Shown: positions 42,790-52,200 of the stretch, piece after piece
How the letters are laid out: each line of letters starts with the position of its first letter
Position numbering within the stretch: the first letter of the stretch is position 1
DNA from: Saprospiraceae bacterium UBA7687
GTDB taxonomy: Bacteria; Bacteroidota; Bacteroidia; Chitinophagales; Saprospiraceae
Direction of reading: 5' to 3'
Assembly (NCBI GenBank): GCA_002482845.1
Contig: DLGT01000103.1
Coordinates: 62,001-126,000 of the forward strand
DNA: 64,000 bases
Notes under the pieces: model-generated
What the model was told of the DNA's origin: nothing
Database searches by the model: none
What the model saw: only the letters and a program-made list of their open reading frames with translations
Program-made: the position numbers and the translations under genes

Positions 42790-45700
42790 ATGAAGATTTT
42801 AAAGTTAAGATTCAAAAACATTCATTCTCTAAGAGGAGAACACGAAATTGATTTTACAAAATCACCTTTTACGGAATCAGGCCTTTTTGCAATTACTGGC
42901 CCTACTGGCGCTGGCAAGTCTACTATCTTAGATGTGATCACACTTTCATTGTTTAGTAGAATACCAAGGTTTGATGGAAAAATAACCAATACAGAAATTG
43001 AAAAAATAGGTTCTGTAATGACACATTTTACGGATGATGCTTATGCCGAAATTGATTACCAATGTAAAGACAGGTTTTATAGATCTACATGGAGTATATC
43101 AAAGACGAGCAAAGGTAAACTCAAAGATTACAATATGATGTTGTCCGTTTTTGATGAAGAATCTATGGTATCTGGCAGCTATATTGGTGATAAAAAATCA
43201 ATGGTACCTACTGAAAATGAAGAGATCATTGGTCTTAATTATGAACAATTCATAAGATCAATATTGCTTTCACAAGGAGAATTTGCTAAGTTTCTAAAAT
43301 CAGACGAAAAAGAAAGAGCCAAGTTGCTAGAAGATATTACTGGCAGTCAAATTTATAGAATTATTGGCAAAAAAGTATTTGAGAAAACCAAAGCTAAAAG
43401 AGAAGAAATAGCTCTGATAATGAGAGATATAAATGGAATAATTTCTCTTTCAGAAGAACAAATAAATGAAAAACAGGAACACTTTATAAAAAATGTCGAC
43501 ATCATTGAATCACACAAAAACGCAATCTTAGCGTCAACATATGTTTTAAATGTTTTACAAAAAAAAGATGAACTACAAATAAAACTTGAAAAACTAAATG
43601 TTGAAAAAAAAACTATCGAAGAAGCTAAAATTAATTTTCGTCCAAAGGAAGAAATGTGGGCAAAACATCAAAACCTAAGCTTATACAGAAATGATATTGT
43701 CTTAATTGTAAACGAAAGTCAAAGATTAGAAATCCTATCAAAAGACAAATTATTTTTATCTCAACAGATTGATAACCAACAATTAGCGTTAACAAAAATT
43801 TTAAGTGATGTATCCGCTTTTGTCCACACAGAAGTTGATCAAGAAAACCTATCTACAGCCATCAGAAAATTTGAACAAAATGTTTTACAGCTTGATACAG
43901 AGTTAAAACAACTTACAGAAGACGGTAGAAAACTGAGAAATAGGATTAACAGCTTATGTACAAATCATCAAAATACTTATACAGCTACTATTCTAAATAC
44001 AAAAAATATAGATGAACAGTTAGCATATGTTCAGCTTCACTTACAAAAATTAGGCGAAAGCTTGAATTATAACCTTGATGATGTAAACCTAAATGGTCAA
44101 ATAGAAAGTTGTAGAGTTGACTTAGAAACAATAAAACTAAAATATAATGATGCATTAAGAAGCGAAGAAGCAACAACTGAAATAGGAAAAATACAAAATA
44201 AAATATTACAGTCTACAAATGATAACCAAGAGTTAGAAAAAACAGCACTTGAACTCTTAAAATTATTAGAAAATGTAGAAAGTGAAATTTTAGTTTTAGA
44301 AAAAAAGAAAGAAGAACAAGTAAAAATCAGCAGTCTAGAAGATCATAGAAATGAGCTACAAGATGGCGAGCCTTGTCCTCTATGTGGGTCAACGGATCAT
44401 CCCTATGCTCATGAGAAACAACTAATACAATTAGGTAAAATAACATTGGAGTTAGGTCAAAAAATCCAAATAAGAGATACACAGAAGTTAGAACAATCCA
44501 AAGTAATCGCACAAAAAGCTGCTATTGACGAAAGAATAATTCTACTCACAAAACAAATAGAAGAGAAGAAATTAATTATAAAAAATGTCAAAACCAAATG
44601 GCAAATCAATGAAAATGAAACATTTACAAGCCAGCACATAAAAAACAACATTGATACCATACAAAATCAATTAGACACGCTGATCAAAGAACAAAGAGAT
44701 AGAAATGATCAAAAATTCCTTTTAGAATGCATTGACCTACTCAAAGAAATATCTAATATTACAAAAAGATATAAGGAAATAAAAATCCAAAAAGATGCCT
44801 TATACCAAGGACAAGATATCAGCATGGACGTATCGAGATTTGAAAAAGAGTACAAAACTTCAAATGATTTATTAACTTCTTACAAGTTAAAAATAACAAA
44901 TCTAATTGAATCTGAAGATTCATTGATAAAGTCGATACAAAATATGAATCAACTTTTAGAACCTGCTTTAGAAGACCTTGGATATGATAGTATTCTGGAT
45001 GCTAAAAAAGATATCTTGGACGAAATCATTGTTCAGAACATTCAAAAACAAAAAGAAGAATTAACAAAATCCGAAACACAAAATGACACCAATATTAAAA
45101 GTGTACTTTTTGAACTGGAAAGCTTAAAATTACCTGAAAACACAGAGACTGACTTGGCTCATTTGAAGGAAAACATTGAAAAATTGACGCTAGAAAAAGA
45201 TCAATTACTTACATCTAATGGTGCCATCCAAGGTGAATTAGAACAAGATCAAAAAAATAAAACAGCCATTGTTCAAAAACAATCTTTGCTCCAAAAAACC
45301 GAAGATGAAAGCAAAAAATGGATAATTCTGGACGATTTGATTGGTGATAGCACAGGAAATAAATACTCAAAATTTGCTCAAAACCTTAGTTTAAAACACT
45401 TAATAAACCTTGCAAATAAACGATTGACCAAATTAACAGATAGATATTTATTAGCATCATCAGATATAGAGACCGATCTTACCATAATTGATCTTTATCA
45501 AGGAAGTGTGCAACGTAGTGTGAAGACCTTATCAGGAGGAGAGTCCTTTATCGTCAGTCTAGCTATGGCATTGAGTCTATCAGATATGGCATCAAAAAAT
45601 GTAAAACTAGAGAGTCTTTTTATTGATGAAGGATTTGGGAGTTTGGATGCAGAGACACTAGAAACTGCTTTAGAAACGTTAGAAAGATTACAATCAGAAA

Positions 45701-45813
45701 GTAATAGAATGATAGGTATAATATCTCATGTGGATAGTCTCAAAGAAAGAATTACCACACAAATCAGGGTCAAAAAAAGCAATCAAGGTTATTCATTGAT
45801 AGAAGTAAAATAA
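42790..45813 (+). CDS. sbcC: Exonuclease subunit SbcC (Rad50-like SMC ATPase)
   Basis: 1007 residues. The N-terminal ATPase half has Walker A GPTGAGKST at 37-45 and a Q-loop region (ILLSQGEFAKFLKSDEKERA). Two long coiled-coil arms flank the zinc hook CPLC (Cys529-Cys532). The C-terminal half has the ABC signature TLSGGESFIVSLAMALSLSD and Walker B LFIDEGFGSLD. It is the ATP-driven tether and motor of the SbcCD nuclease, dimerising through the hook. It is the last gene of the pdeM-sbcD-sbcC operon. Confidence 0.95.
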   Translation: MKILKLRFKNIHSLRGEHEIDFTKSPFTESGLFAITGPTGAGKSTILDVITLSLFSRIPRFDGKITNTEIEKIGSVMTHFTDDAYAEIDYQCKDRFYRSTWSISKTSKGKLKDYNMMLSVFDEESMVSGSYIGDKKSMVPTENEEIIGLNYEQFIRSILLSQGEFAKFLKSDEKERAKLLEDITGSQIYRIIGKKVFEKTKAKREEIALIMRDINGIISLSEEQINEKQEHFIKNVDIIESHKNAILASTYVLNVLQKKDELQIKLEKLNVEKKTIEEAKINFRPKEEMWAKHQNLSLYRNDIVLIVNESQRLEILSKDKLFLSQQIDNQQLALTKILSDVSAFVHTEVDQENLSTAIRKFEQNVLQLDTELKQLTEDGRKLRNRINSLCTNHQNTYTATILNTKNIDEQLAYVQLHLQKLGESLNYNLDDVNLNGQIESCRVDLETIKLKYNDALRSEEATTEIGKIQNKILQSTNDNQELEKTALELLKLLENVESEILVLEKKKEEQVKISSLEDHRNELQDGEPCPLCGSTDHPYAHEKQLIQLGKITLELGQKIQIRDTQKLEQSKVIAQKAAIDERIILLTKQIEEKKLIIKNVKTKWQINENETFTSQHIKNNIDTIQNQLDTLIKEQRDRNDQKFLLECIDLLKEISNITKRYKEIKIQKDALYQGQDISMDVSRFEKEYKTSNDLLTSYKLKITNLIESEDSLIKSIQNMNQLLEPALEDLGYDSILDAKKDILDEIIVQNIQKQKEELTKSETQNDTNIKSVLFELESLKLPENTETDLAHLKENIEKLTLEKDQLLTSNGAIQGELEQDQKNKTAIVQKQSLLQKTEDESKKWIILDDLIGDSTGNKYSKFAQNLSLKHLINLANKRLTKLTDRYLLASSDIETDLTIIDLYQGSVQRSVKTLSGGESFIVSLAMALSLSDMASKNVKLESLFIDEGFGSLDAETLETALETLERLQSESNRMIGIISHVDSLKERITTQIRVKKSNQGYSLIEVK

Positions 45814-45922
45814 GTAATTCTACCCAAAGATAAAAGATTTGAATTTTGAACATTAATCTAATTATTTTTTACTAAAAGGTTAAATATTTGGACAATTACA
45901 TATTAAATTAATAAATAATATG

Positions 45923-45930
45923 TATCTTTG
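45923..45930 (+). promoter_or_regulatory. -7 box of the amidase gene
   Basis: TAtcTTTG, a perfect -7 match, 25 bases before the ATG. TTTG at 45887-45890 is too distant (32 bases). Confidence 0.45.
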
Positions 45931-45955
45931 CATTTGAATATCAATAATCTAAGTT

Positions 45956-47224
45956 ATGTTACGTATTATTTACATTTTTCTTTTAGTAATTATATTTTCA
46001 TCCAATACGAATGCCGCGGATGTAAAATATCACACTGCCAAAGTAAAGGTAGGCGAAAACATCAATAACTTCTTGACTAGACACCAATTGTCCAATAGCA
46101 ATTGTAATATTGATTTGTTTTGTGATATCAACAAGATCAAAAATAAAAATATCATTATTGCACTAAAAGAATACAAACTCCCAGTGAAATTATATAAATT
46201 TAATGGTAAAAGCATTCGTTCTACAGTAGGTATAAAAGATAAAGATCTAGCAAAAAGAATAGAAGCATACAATGCTAAAGTCAAAAACTTGGGTATCAAA
46301 CCTAAGAGTCACCTTACAAAAAACCTTTTATGGGTACCTATAGAAGAAATAGAATGTTACTCTAATACGGAAGAAAAACAAATAGCCGATTCCAAAGAAG
46401 ATGAAGCTCCAAAAACAGAAGCATTAAAAAAAGTAACAGAAACTAATAACATTACTGTGCTTACTCCCACAACAGTAATGAAAAGAAAGGGAATCAAAGA
46501 AATCAAAGTGCCATTAATGGGTCCAGAATATGAAATAGTAAACATAGAAGACTTCAGCCTTGAAGGACAAGTTTACTACATCATAAGTGGTCATGGTGGT
46601 CCTGATCCGGGAGCAGTTTGTAAAGATTGTCCCAAAATGATGTGCGAAGATGAATACGCTTATGATGTTTCGCTTAGGCTTGCACGCAATCTGATGCAAC
46701 ATGGTGCTACTGTTCATATGATCGTACAAGATAAAAATGATGGAATCAGGGATGAAGAGCATCTTAAATGTGACAATGATGAAAAACTTTTAGGTAAAAG
46801 TGTTATTCCCCTTAACCAAAAAAAGAGATTAAGAGAAAGAGCAGAAAATGTCAATGCTTTATATAGAAAATATAAGAAAAAAGGTGTTAAAATCCAAAAA
46901 GCAATAGAGATTCACGTAGATTCGAGAAATAAAAACACTAGACAAGATGTATTCTTCTACTACAATGCCAATAATAAAGCTAGCGAAAAACTAGCAAATA
47001 CAGTACAGGAAGTATTCGAATCTAAATATGCTCAACATCAAAAAGATCGCGGATATCAAGGATATGTAGAAGGTCGTGGTTTATACATGGTGAGAAACCT
47101 TGCACCTACTACCCTATTCGTAGAACTTGCTAATATCACCAATGAAGAAGATCATAAGAGACTAGTTAAAAATTATAATAGACAGGCACTAGCTAATTGG
47201 CTTTTTGAAGGTCTTAGAAAGTAG
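45956..47224 (+). CDS. N-acetylmuramoyl-L-alanine amidase (Amidase_3)
   Basis: 422 residues. A signal peptide (MLRIIYIFLLVIIFSSNTNA) is followed by a ~100-residue N-terminal part that may be LysM-like (YHTAKVKVGENINNFL...). A linker leads to the Amidase_3 catalytic domain (about 205-420). Zinc ligands His213 (SGHGGPDPG), Glu233 (EDEYAYDVSLRL) and His320 (IEIHVDS) are present, with the catalytic Glu in TTLFVELANI. It splits the bond between muramic acid and the stem peptide in the periplasm, typically at division. A strong terminator follows. Confidence 0.9.
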   Translation: MLRIIYIFLLVIIFSSNTNAADVKYHTAKVKVGENINNFLTRHQLSNSNCNIDLFCDINKIKNKNIIIALKEYKLPVKLYKFNGKSIRSTVGIKDKDLAKRIEAYNAKVKNLGIKPKSHLTKNLLWVPIEEIECYSNTEEKQIADSKEDEAPKTEALKKVTETNNITVLTPTTVMKRKGIKEIKVPLMGPEYEIVNIEDFSLEGQVYYIISGHGGPDPGAVCKDCPKMMCEDEYAYDVSLRLARNLMQHGATVHMIVQDKNDGIRDEEHLKCDNDEKLLGKSVIPLNQKKRLRERAENVNALYRKYKKKGVKIQKAIEIHVDSRNKNTRQDVFFYYNANNKASEKLANTVQEVFESKYAQHQKDRGYQGYVEGRGLYMVRNLAPTTLFVELANITNEEDHKRLVKNYNRQALANWLFEGLRK

Positions 47225-47252
47225 AATAAAGTTAAATAGAGTAACAACATAT

Positions 47253-47294
47253 AACGGGAATATTAGATAAAAATCTGGTATTCCCGTTTTTTTT
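47253..47294 (+). terminator. Strong terminator after the amidase gene
   Basis: AACGGGAATA pairs with TATTCCCGTT (10 perfect bp, 47253-47288), followed by a run of eight T. Confidence 0.9.
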
Positions 47295-47440
47295 GGGGGA
47301 AAAAACTACAGTCTACCATCTAAGTTAACAGCTTCGATGATCTGTTATTTATTTGAGATGTTGTGATTTGGATATCTTGCGACTCGTCCTTTGAAGTTTC
47401 AAACTACACCGATCAATTATCTACTCCTATTCCGAACATA

Positions 47441-47472
47441 TTTGATTTTTCAAATTAAATACCTTAACTTTG
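47441..47472 (+). promoter_or_regulatory. Promoter of the toxin-antitoxin pair, full consensus
   Basis: TTTG (47441-47444), a 20-base spacer and TAacTTTG (47465-47472). The antitoxin ATG is at 47494. A TTG at 47470 lies inside the -7 box and cannot be the start. Confidence 0.6.
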
Positions 47473-47493
47473 TATTATAAAATAACATTTTAC

Positions 47494-47715
47494 ATGGAGA
47501 CCATTATCATTGACAGCACAGACAGTACCACTACGGAGAAGATCAAAGATTTTCTAAAAGGACTGAATGTCACTTTCAAGACTAAAAAGAAAAAAGAGAA
47601 ACCATATGATCCTGAATTTGTCAAGATGGTATTGGAAAGAGCCGAAAGTGCAAAAAATGGAAATACAATCACAATAGATCCGAATGATTTATGGGGAAGT
47701 TTAGGATTGAAGTAG
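47494..47715 (+). CDS. Antitoxin partner of the YoeB-type toxin
   Basis: 73 residues from ATG 47494. The N-terminal ~28 residues (ETIIIDSTDSTTTEKIKDFL) precede a Lys-rich stretch (KTKKKKEKPY). The C-terminal half (PEFVKMVLERAESAKNGNTI then a DPNDLWGSLGL tail) is typical of Bacteroidota antitoxins placed before Txe/YoeB toxins. The DNA-binding N-terminus has no clear Phd/YefM motif. The toxin gene overlaps its end by 25 bases in another frame, which couples their translation. Confidence 0.75.
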   Translation: METIIIDSTDSTTTEKIKDFLKGLNVTFKTKKKKEKPYDPEFVKMVLERAESAKNGNTITIDPNDLWGSLGLK

Positions 47716-47966
47716 ATAATGTTGCGAAAAATGATTTTGATAAAATCTATAAATCAGGAGATAAAGCATCAATAAAAAAATTAGAAACATTTATTTTTGA
47801 ATTATCAGAACATCCATACATTGGTTCTGGTCAGCCAGAACAATTAAAACACAACTTATCTGGATATTGGAGTAGAAGGATTAATAAAAAAGACAGACTT
47901 ATCTATCAGGTGTTCGAAGAACCTGATAACCTAGTGGTTATTATTTCTGCCCTTGGGCATTATTAA
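47691..47966 (+). CDS. Txe/YoeB family mRNA-interferase toxin
   Basis: 91 residues. The YoeB pattern is clear: FDKIYKSGDKASIKKLETFI, SEHPYIGSGQPEQLKHNLSG, YWSRRINKKDRLIYQV and the C-terminal GHY. The conserved Arg and the terminal His-Tyr catalytic pair are kept. It should cleave mRNA at the ribosome when freed from its antitoxin. It starts inside the antitoxin gene, and its stop overlaps the convergent argE stop by four bases. Confidence 0.9.
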   Translation: MGKFRIEVDNVAKNDFDKIYKSGDKASIKKLETFIFELSEHPYIGSGQPEQLKHNLSGYWSRRINKKDRLIYQVFEEPDNLVVIISALGHY

Positions 47967-49111
47967 ATTAACCCTTTTATCATTTCCAGACATTTTTCTA
48001 ATTGATTTACAGCGACAAATTCATTGGCACGATGTGCTTGTGCAATATCACCTGGACCACAAATGATGGTTTCAAATCCACCTTGTGAAAACTGACCAGC
48101 TTCTGCAGCATAAGCAACTGTTTGAATACTGTTGTTTCCTGTAATTTCATTAATAATTTTCACAATAGTTGAATCTTCTTCGGTGCTCAATGGTGGTACA
48201 GGTGGATGATGTTCTTTTGTGACAATTTTTGCACCTGCAAATTTTTGTTGAAGCTCTTTTTCTAAACTGATACAATAAGTCTCAAAATCATTCAAAACTT
48301 GATCTATACTATCTTGTGGAATTACTCGCACATCCCATTGAAAGGAACATCGATCTGCTATGACATTTGGCGCAATTCCTCCATTTACTATACCTACATG
48401 TATAGAAGTATGATTGGGATAAAATCGATTGTCCAATTTACCATCTTGAACCAAATTGTCCATATAAGATTCTAGCCAAATGATAAGTTTTGCCGCCACA
48501 TGTATGGCACTCACTTCTTCTTTTATGCGACTGCTATGACCAGCGGAACCAAAAACTGTTGTTTCCAGGACGCATATTCCCTTATGACCTATAACAGTTT
48601 GCATCATGGATGGCTCACCAATAATCGCAAACCTTGGCTGCTCATTATAATGACTCTTTATAGCTTCGACTAATGCAGGACCAGCTAAACATCCAATCTC
48701 TTCATCATAAGAGAAAGCGAAATAAATAGGTCGTTTTAAGTCTGCTGACACAAGAAGTGGTACAGATGCTAAACAACAAGCCAAAAATCCTTTCATATCA
48801 CAAGACCCACGTCCATAGAGCAAACCATCTTTTTCTACCAATTCAAATGGATTTGTATCCCAATTTTGACCTTCCACTGGCACTACATCAGTGTGTCCTG
48901 ATAATATGACTCCGCCATCAACTGCAGGTCCAATACGACAATGCAATGAAGTCTTAAAAAGATCTTCTGATGGTACCAAGTAATACTCTACCTTATGTTC
49001 ATTTAAATATGCTATGATGTAATCAATGATGGCTAAGTTTGACTGACCACCAAGTACATCAAATGCGACTAAGTCTTTTAGAATTTGTATACAAGGTTGA
49101 ATTGTAGGCAT
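47963..49111 (-). CDS. argE: Acetylornithine deacetylase / M20 family peptidase
   Basis: 382 residues. M20 metal motifs are SGHTDVVPVEGQ (His73, Asp75), GRGSCDMKGFLA (Asp105), YDEEIGCLAGP (catalytic and ligand Glu) and GEPSM. The dimerisation domain is about 180-290. The best match among M20 enzymes is ArgE (hydrolysis of N-acetylornithine in arginine synthesis), but other N-acyl amino-acid deacylases share these motifs. No other arginine genes are nearby. It is a single gene; a 15-bp palindrome lies 18 bases upstream. Confidence 0.82.
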   Translation of the reverse strand: MPTIQPCIQILKDLVAFDVLGGQSNLAIIDYIIAYLNEHKVEYYLVPSEDLFKTSLHCRIGPAVDGGVILSGHTDVVPVEGQNWDTNPFELVEKDGLLYGRGSCDMKGFLACCLASVPLLVSADLKRPIYFAFSYDEEIGCLAGPALVEAIKSHYNEQPRFAIIGEPSMMQTVIGHKGICVLETTVFGSAGHSSRIKEEVSAIHVAAKLIIWLESYMDNLVQDGKLDNRFYPNHTSIHVGIVNGGIAPNVIADRCSFQWDVRVIPQDSIDQVLNDFETYCISLEKELQQKFAGAKIVTKEHHPPVPPLSTEEDSTIVKIINEITGNNSIQTVAYAAEAGQFSQGGFETIICGPGDIAQAHRANEFVAVNQLEKCLEMIKGLI

Positions 49112-49128
49112 ATTTTTGTATTATTAAG

Positions 49129-49143
49129 TTTACTTAAAGTAAA
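49129..49143. promoter_or_regulatory. 15-bp palindrome upstream of argE
   Basis: TTTACTT-A-AAGTAAA is perfectly palindromic and starts 18 bases before the argE ATG. It could be an operator; it does not match the ArgR box consensus I know. Confidence 0.25.
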
Positions 49144-49202
49144 TATGGAAGATCAACGTTTAATTGACAGCAAAGTAATACAAATTGTACCAATATAAAT
49201 GC

Positions 49203-49236
49203 AAAAAGGCCCATTGAATAATTTCAGTGGGCCTTT
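49203..49236 (-). terminator. Terminator of the giant adhesin gene
   Basis: AAAGGCCCA-TTGAA pairs with TTCAG-TGGGCCTTT (loop TAAT, one T-G pair). The plus-strand A run at 49203-49207 gives the T run on the minus strand. It begins 25 bases after the adhesin stop. Confidence 0.85.
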
Positions 49237-49260
49237 ATAATATCTAATATCTAGAAATTA

Positions 49261-52200
49261 TTAGTCTATCATGATCATTTTGCCATGAAGAACTTTATCT
49301 CCAAATTTGATTTCGTAAATGTACACACCTGACTGGATCAAATCAGATCTTTGTAAGCTGATTGTATTAATTCCAGCTGTAAATTGATCAACTTGAGAAA
49401 TCACTTTCCTACCAGTATAATCTTTTACTTTAAATGAAACCATTCCATCTGCAGGTATTTCGAATGTAACAGATGTATTACTATTCCATGGATTCGGATG
49501 GTTACCAATCAAAGCAAAATTACCTTCTGACGAAGTTCTCCAATCTATGTTGAAAGCTTTTGTTTCCATATCGCTATTTACATAAACTTCAGGTTTCACT
49601 TTGTTATCGATTTGTAAGAAATCACTCAGCGTTCCAGATCTCAATACTTCTACTTCTAAAGTAAATAAGACATCTCCATCTGCCACTAATTTACCATTTG
49701 CAATAGGTAAGCTCATTGCCATATTTGATCCATTAATTACAAAATCTTCCCCATTGATTTGTAAAGCACCTTCTTTGATATCACGGATGATCATATCATT
49801 TGAAGCAAGACTCATTTGCATACCATATATTGTATGAATATTATTTGCCATAACTGGTATTTCTATGATTTCGCCTTTTGATACTTGTCTATCAGCAACT
49901 TGATATAACTGATTTGATCTAGAACTAATGTCACCACTATTGATATTTCTACCTTTAGCATTGTCATTTACATCTCCTACTTTGATTCCTATGAAATCAA
50001 TATTCATACTACCAGAAAGATTTTCAATATTGTATTCTTCACCAAATGTTGTCATCCATGGGTCCGTAGGGTCAGGGAAAACAAAGCCAGCATCAACAAA
50101 TCTCCATGAAGTGTTATTAACAAATGAAGGATTAACACCTAGAATCAATTTTCTAATATCAATCAAGTCTGCTGCAGTGATTTTACCACTATTATTTGCA
50201 TCTGCCGCAATCAGTTTGTAAGGTGACTTTAATTTCTCAATTCCTAAGATATGTCTCTGAATCATCACTAAGTCCAAAGTACTAATACCATTAGCATCAT
50301 CACCATCCTTACTTGGGATCACTTTATAATCACCACCTGTATTCATAGGTATGAATGCATAGTTACCATCAAAATTGGTTTTAACCGGACCTGCTTCCCC
50401 ACCTTTCAATTCTAGAATTACATCTTGGATAACATCATTATTTTCTTTGATAGTCTTACCAGAGATAACACCTACAAGAGGTGAAGGACAAAGATTATCA
50501 TTATCTTGAACGATTACATAAGTCGAACAGAATGAAGTATTTCCATTTTGATCAGTAACCCACATTTGGATATCTTGCTCTCCAAGACCATCACAGTCAA
50601 ATACCACCAAGGTATCATTCAAATCAGCCGAGAATGAAAGACTTAAATCATAGCCACAAGTATGGCTGCTCTTATTATTAAAGAATTCTGGGGTCAACAT
50701 CAACATTGGAGTATCACCTGTACCATTACCATCTGTATCCATTAAGACCAATGGAGCTGACAAACCGAAATGACACGTCGCTGTTGGTGCTTTTAATGTA
50801 ACTACTTCAAAGTCATATGCACCAGCTGATAAATTACCACATCTATCTTCCACTGTATATGAAATAGTATATAAACCTACTTCAAAAGAGTCCACTACCG
50901 TAGGAGTATTTCCACTTGCAACTATATTTGCGCCTTGAGTTATGGTATAATTCCAAACAAGATCCGCTGCTGGCGTACAATCTACTGCACTTGCAGAAAG
51001 TGTAACTAATCCTGTAGAACAAGCCAAAGTTTCGAAGATCACTGTCGTATCAGAGACAGTCAAGGTAGGAGCATCATTATCTACTACCTTGATTTCTTGC
51101 TCATATGTCCAAGTAACGTTTGTACCATCACTATTTTTTTGGCACCAGTCGATGATTGTCCAAGTTCTAATGATCTTGTAACATGCGCCATTTGTTGTGA
51201 ATGGATATACAACGTCTTCATGTCTCATACCTACTAGGTCGCAAGCATCCTCTGTAAATATAGGGAAAGAAGAACTATCAGGAAGTGTTTCAGGCTCAAG
51301 ACCATCAAAGTTACATTGTCCAAGAGCAATATAGTTCTTAGGCCAAACAACATCATCATTAGGATCATTATCATTTAAGTCATTGATAAAGAATGGATCA
51401 TTATTTTCGAATGTAATAGTCTGAGCGCAAGTACCATATATGATACCGTTACCTACAATTGTAAATATACGTTCCACAGTCCCAATTCCACATTGACTTC
51501 TGTTGTCTGTTAATGCTTGACCTATGGTATTGTTTGCAGGACAGTTATCTGTAATAATTGCAGCACCAAATGCAGCATCAGCTCCAGCAGGACTTGGATC
51601 GAATGTAAACAAACAATCTTCTATAGTTAAGTTTGCTGGACACTCAATTGTTGGATCAACTTTATCTTGAACATTCACACTTATCATACAAATGTTGGTA
51701 TTTCCACCAGCATCAGTAACAAGTAATTGAACCATTCTAGAAGTATTAGCATCAACACAACAGAATCCTACTTTGTCGAACCATGCGGTGTCTGCACCAA
51801 AATCACATGGATCTTCCATTCTTCTGATTTGTAATGTTACTGCACCACACTCATCAAAACTTCCATCATCAACAGCAGAAGCAGTTACTTCTGTGTACCC
51901 ATTGTCCTTAAGACTGACAGTCACATGTTGATCGCAAATAGCAACCGGATCGGTATTATCTCTTACTGTAATGTTGTATGACATTGTAGTTGTATTACCA
52001 CATTCATCTATTGCTGTATAAGTGATTTCATTTACTCCAACTGCTAAGGTCAATAATCCACCGTTACCTTCTACATACCCTACAGCTTGTCCATCCAAAG
52101 TTGCATTGACGTAAACATTATAAACCAATGTACAATTATCTGTAATATTTAGATTTGGCAATTGAACAGCCGCATCACAACTTCTCGTTTGTGTAGTGAC

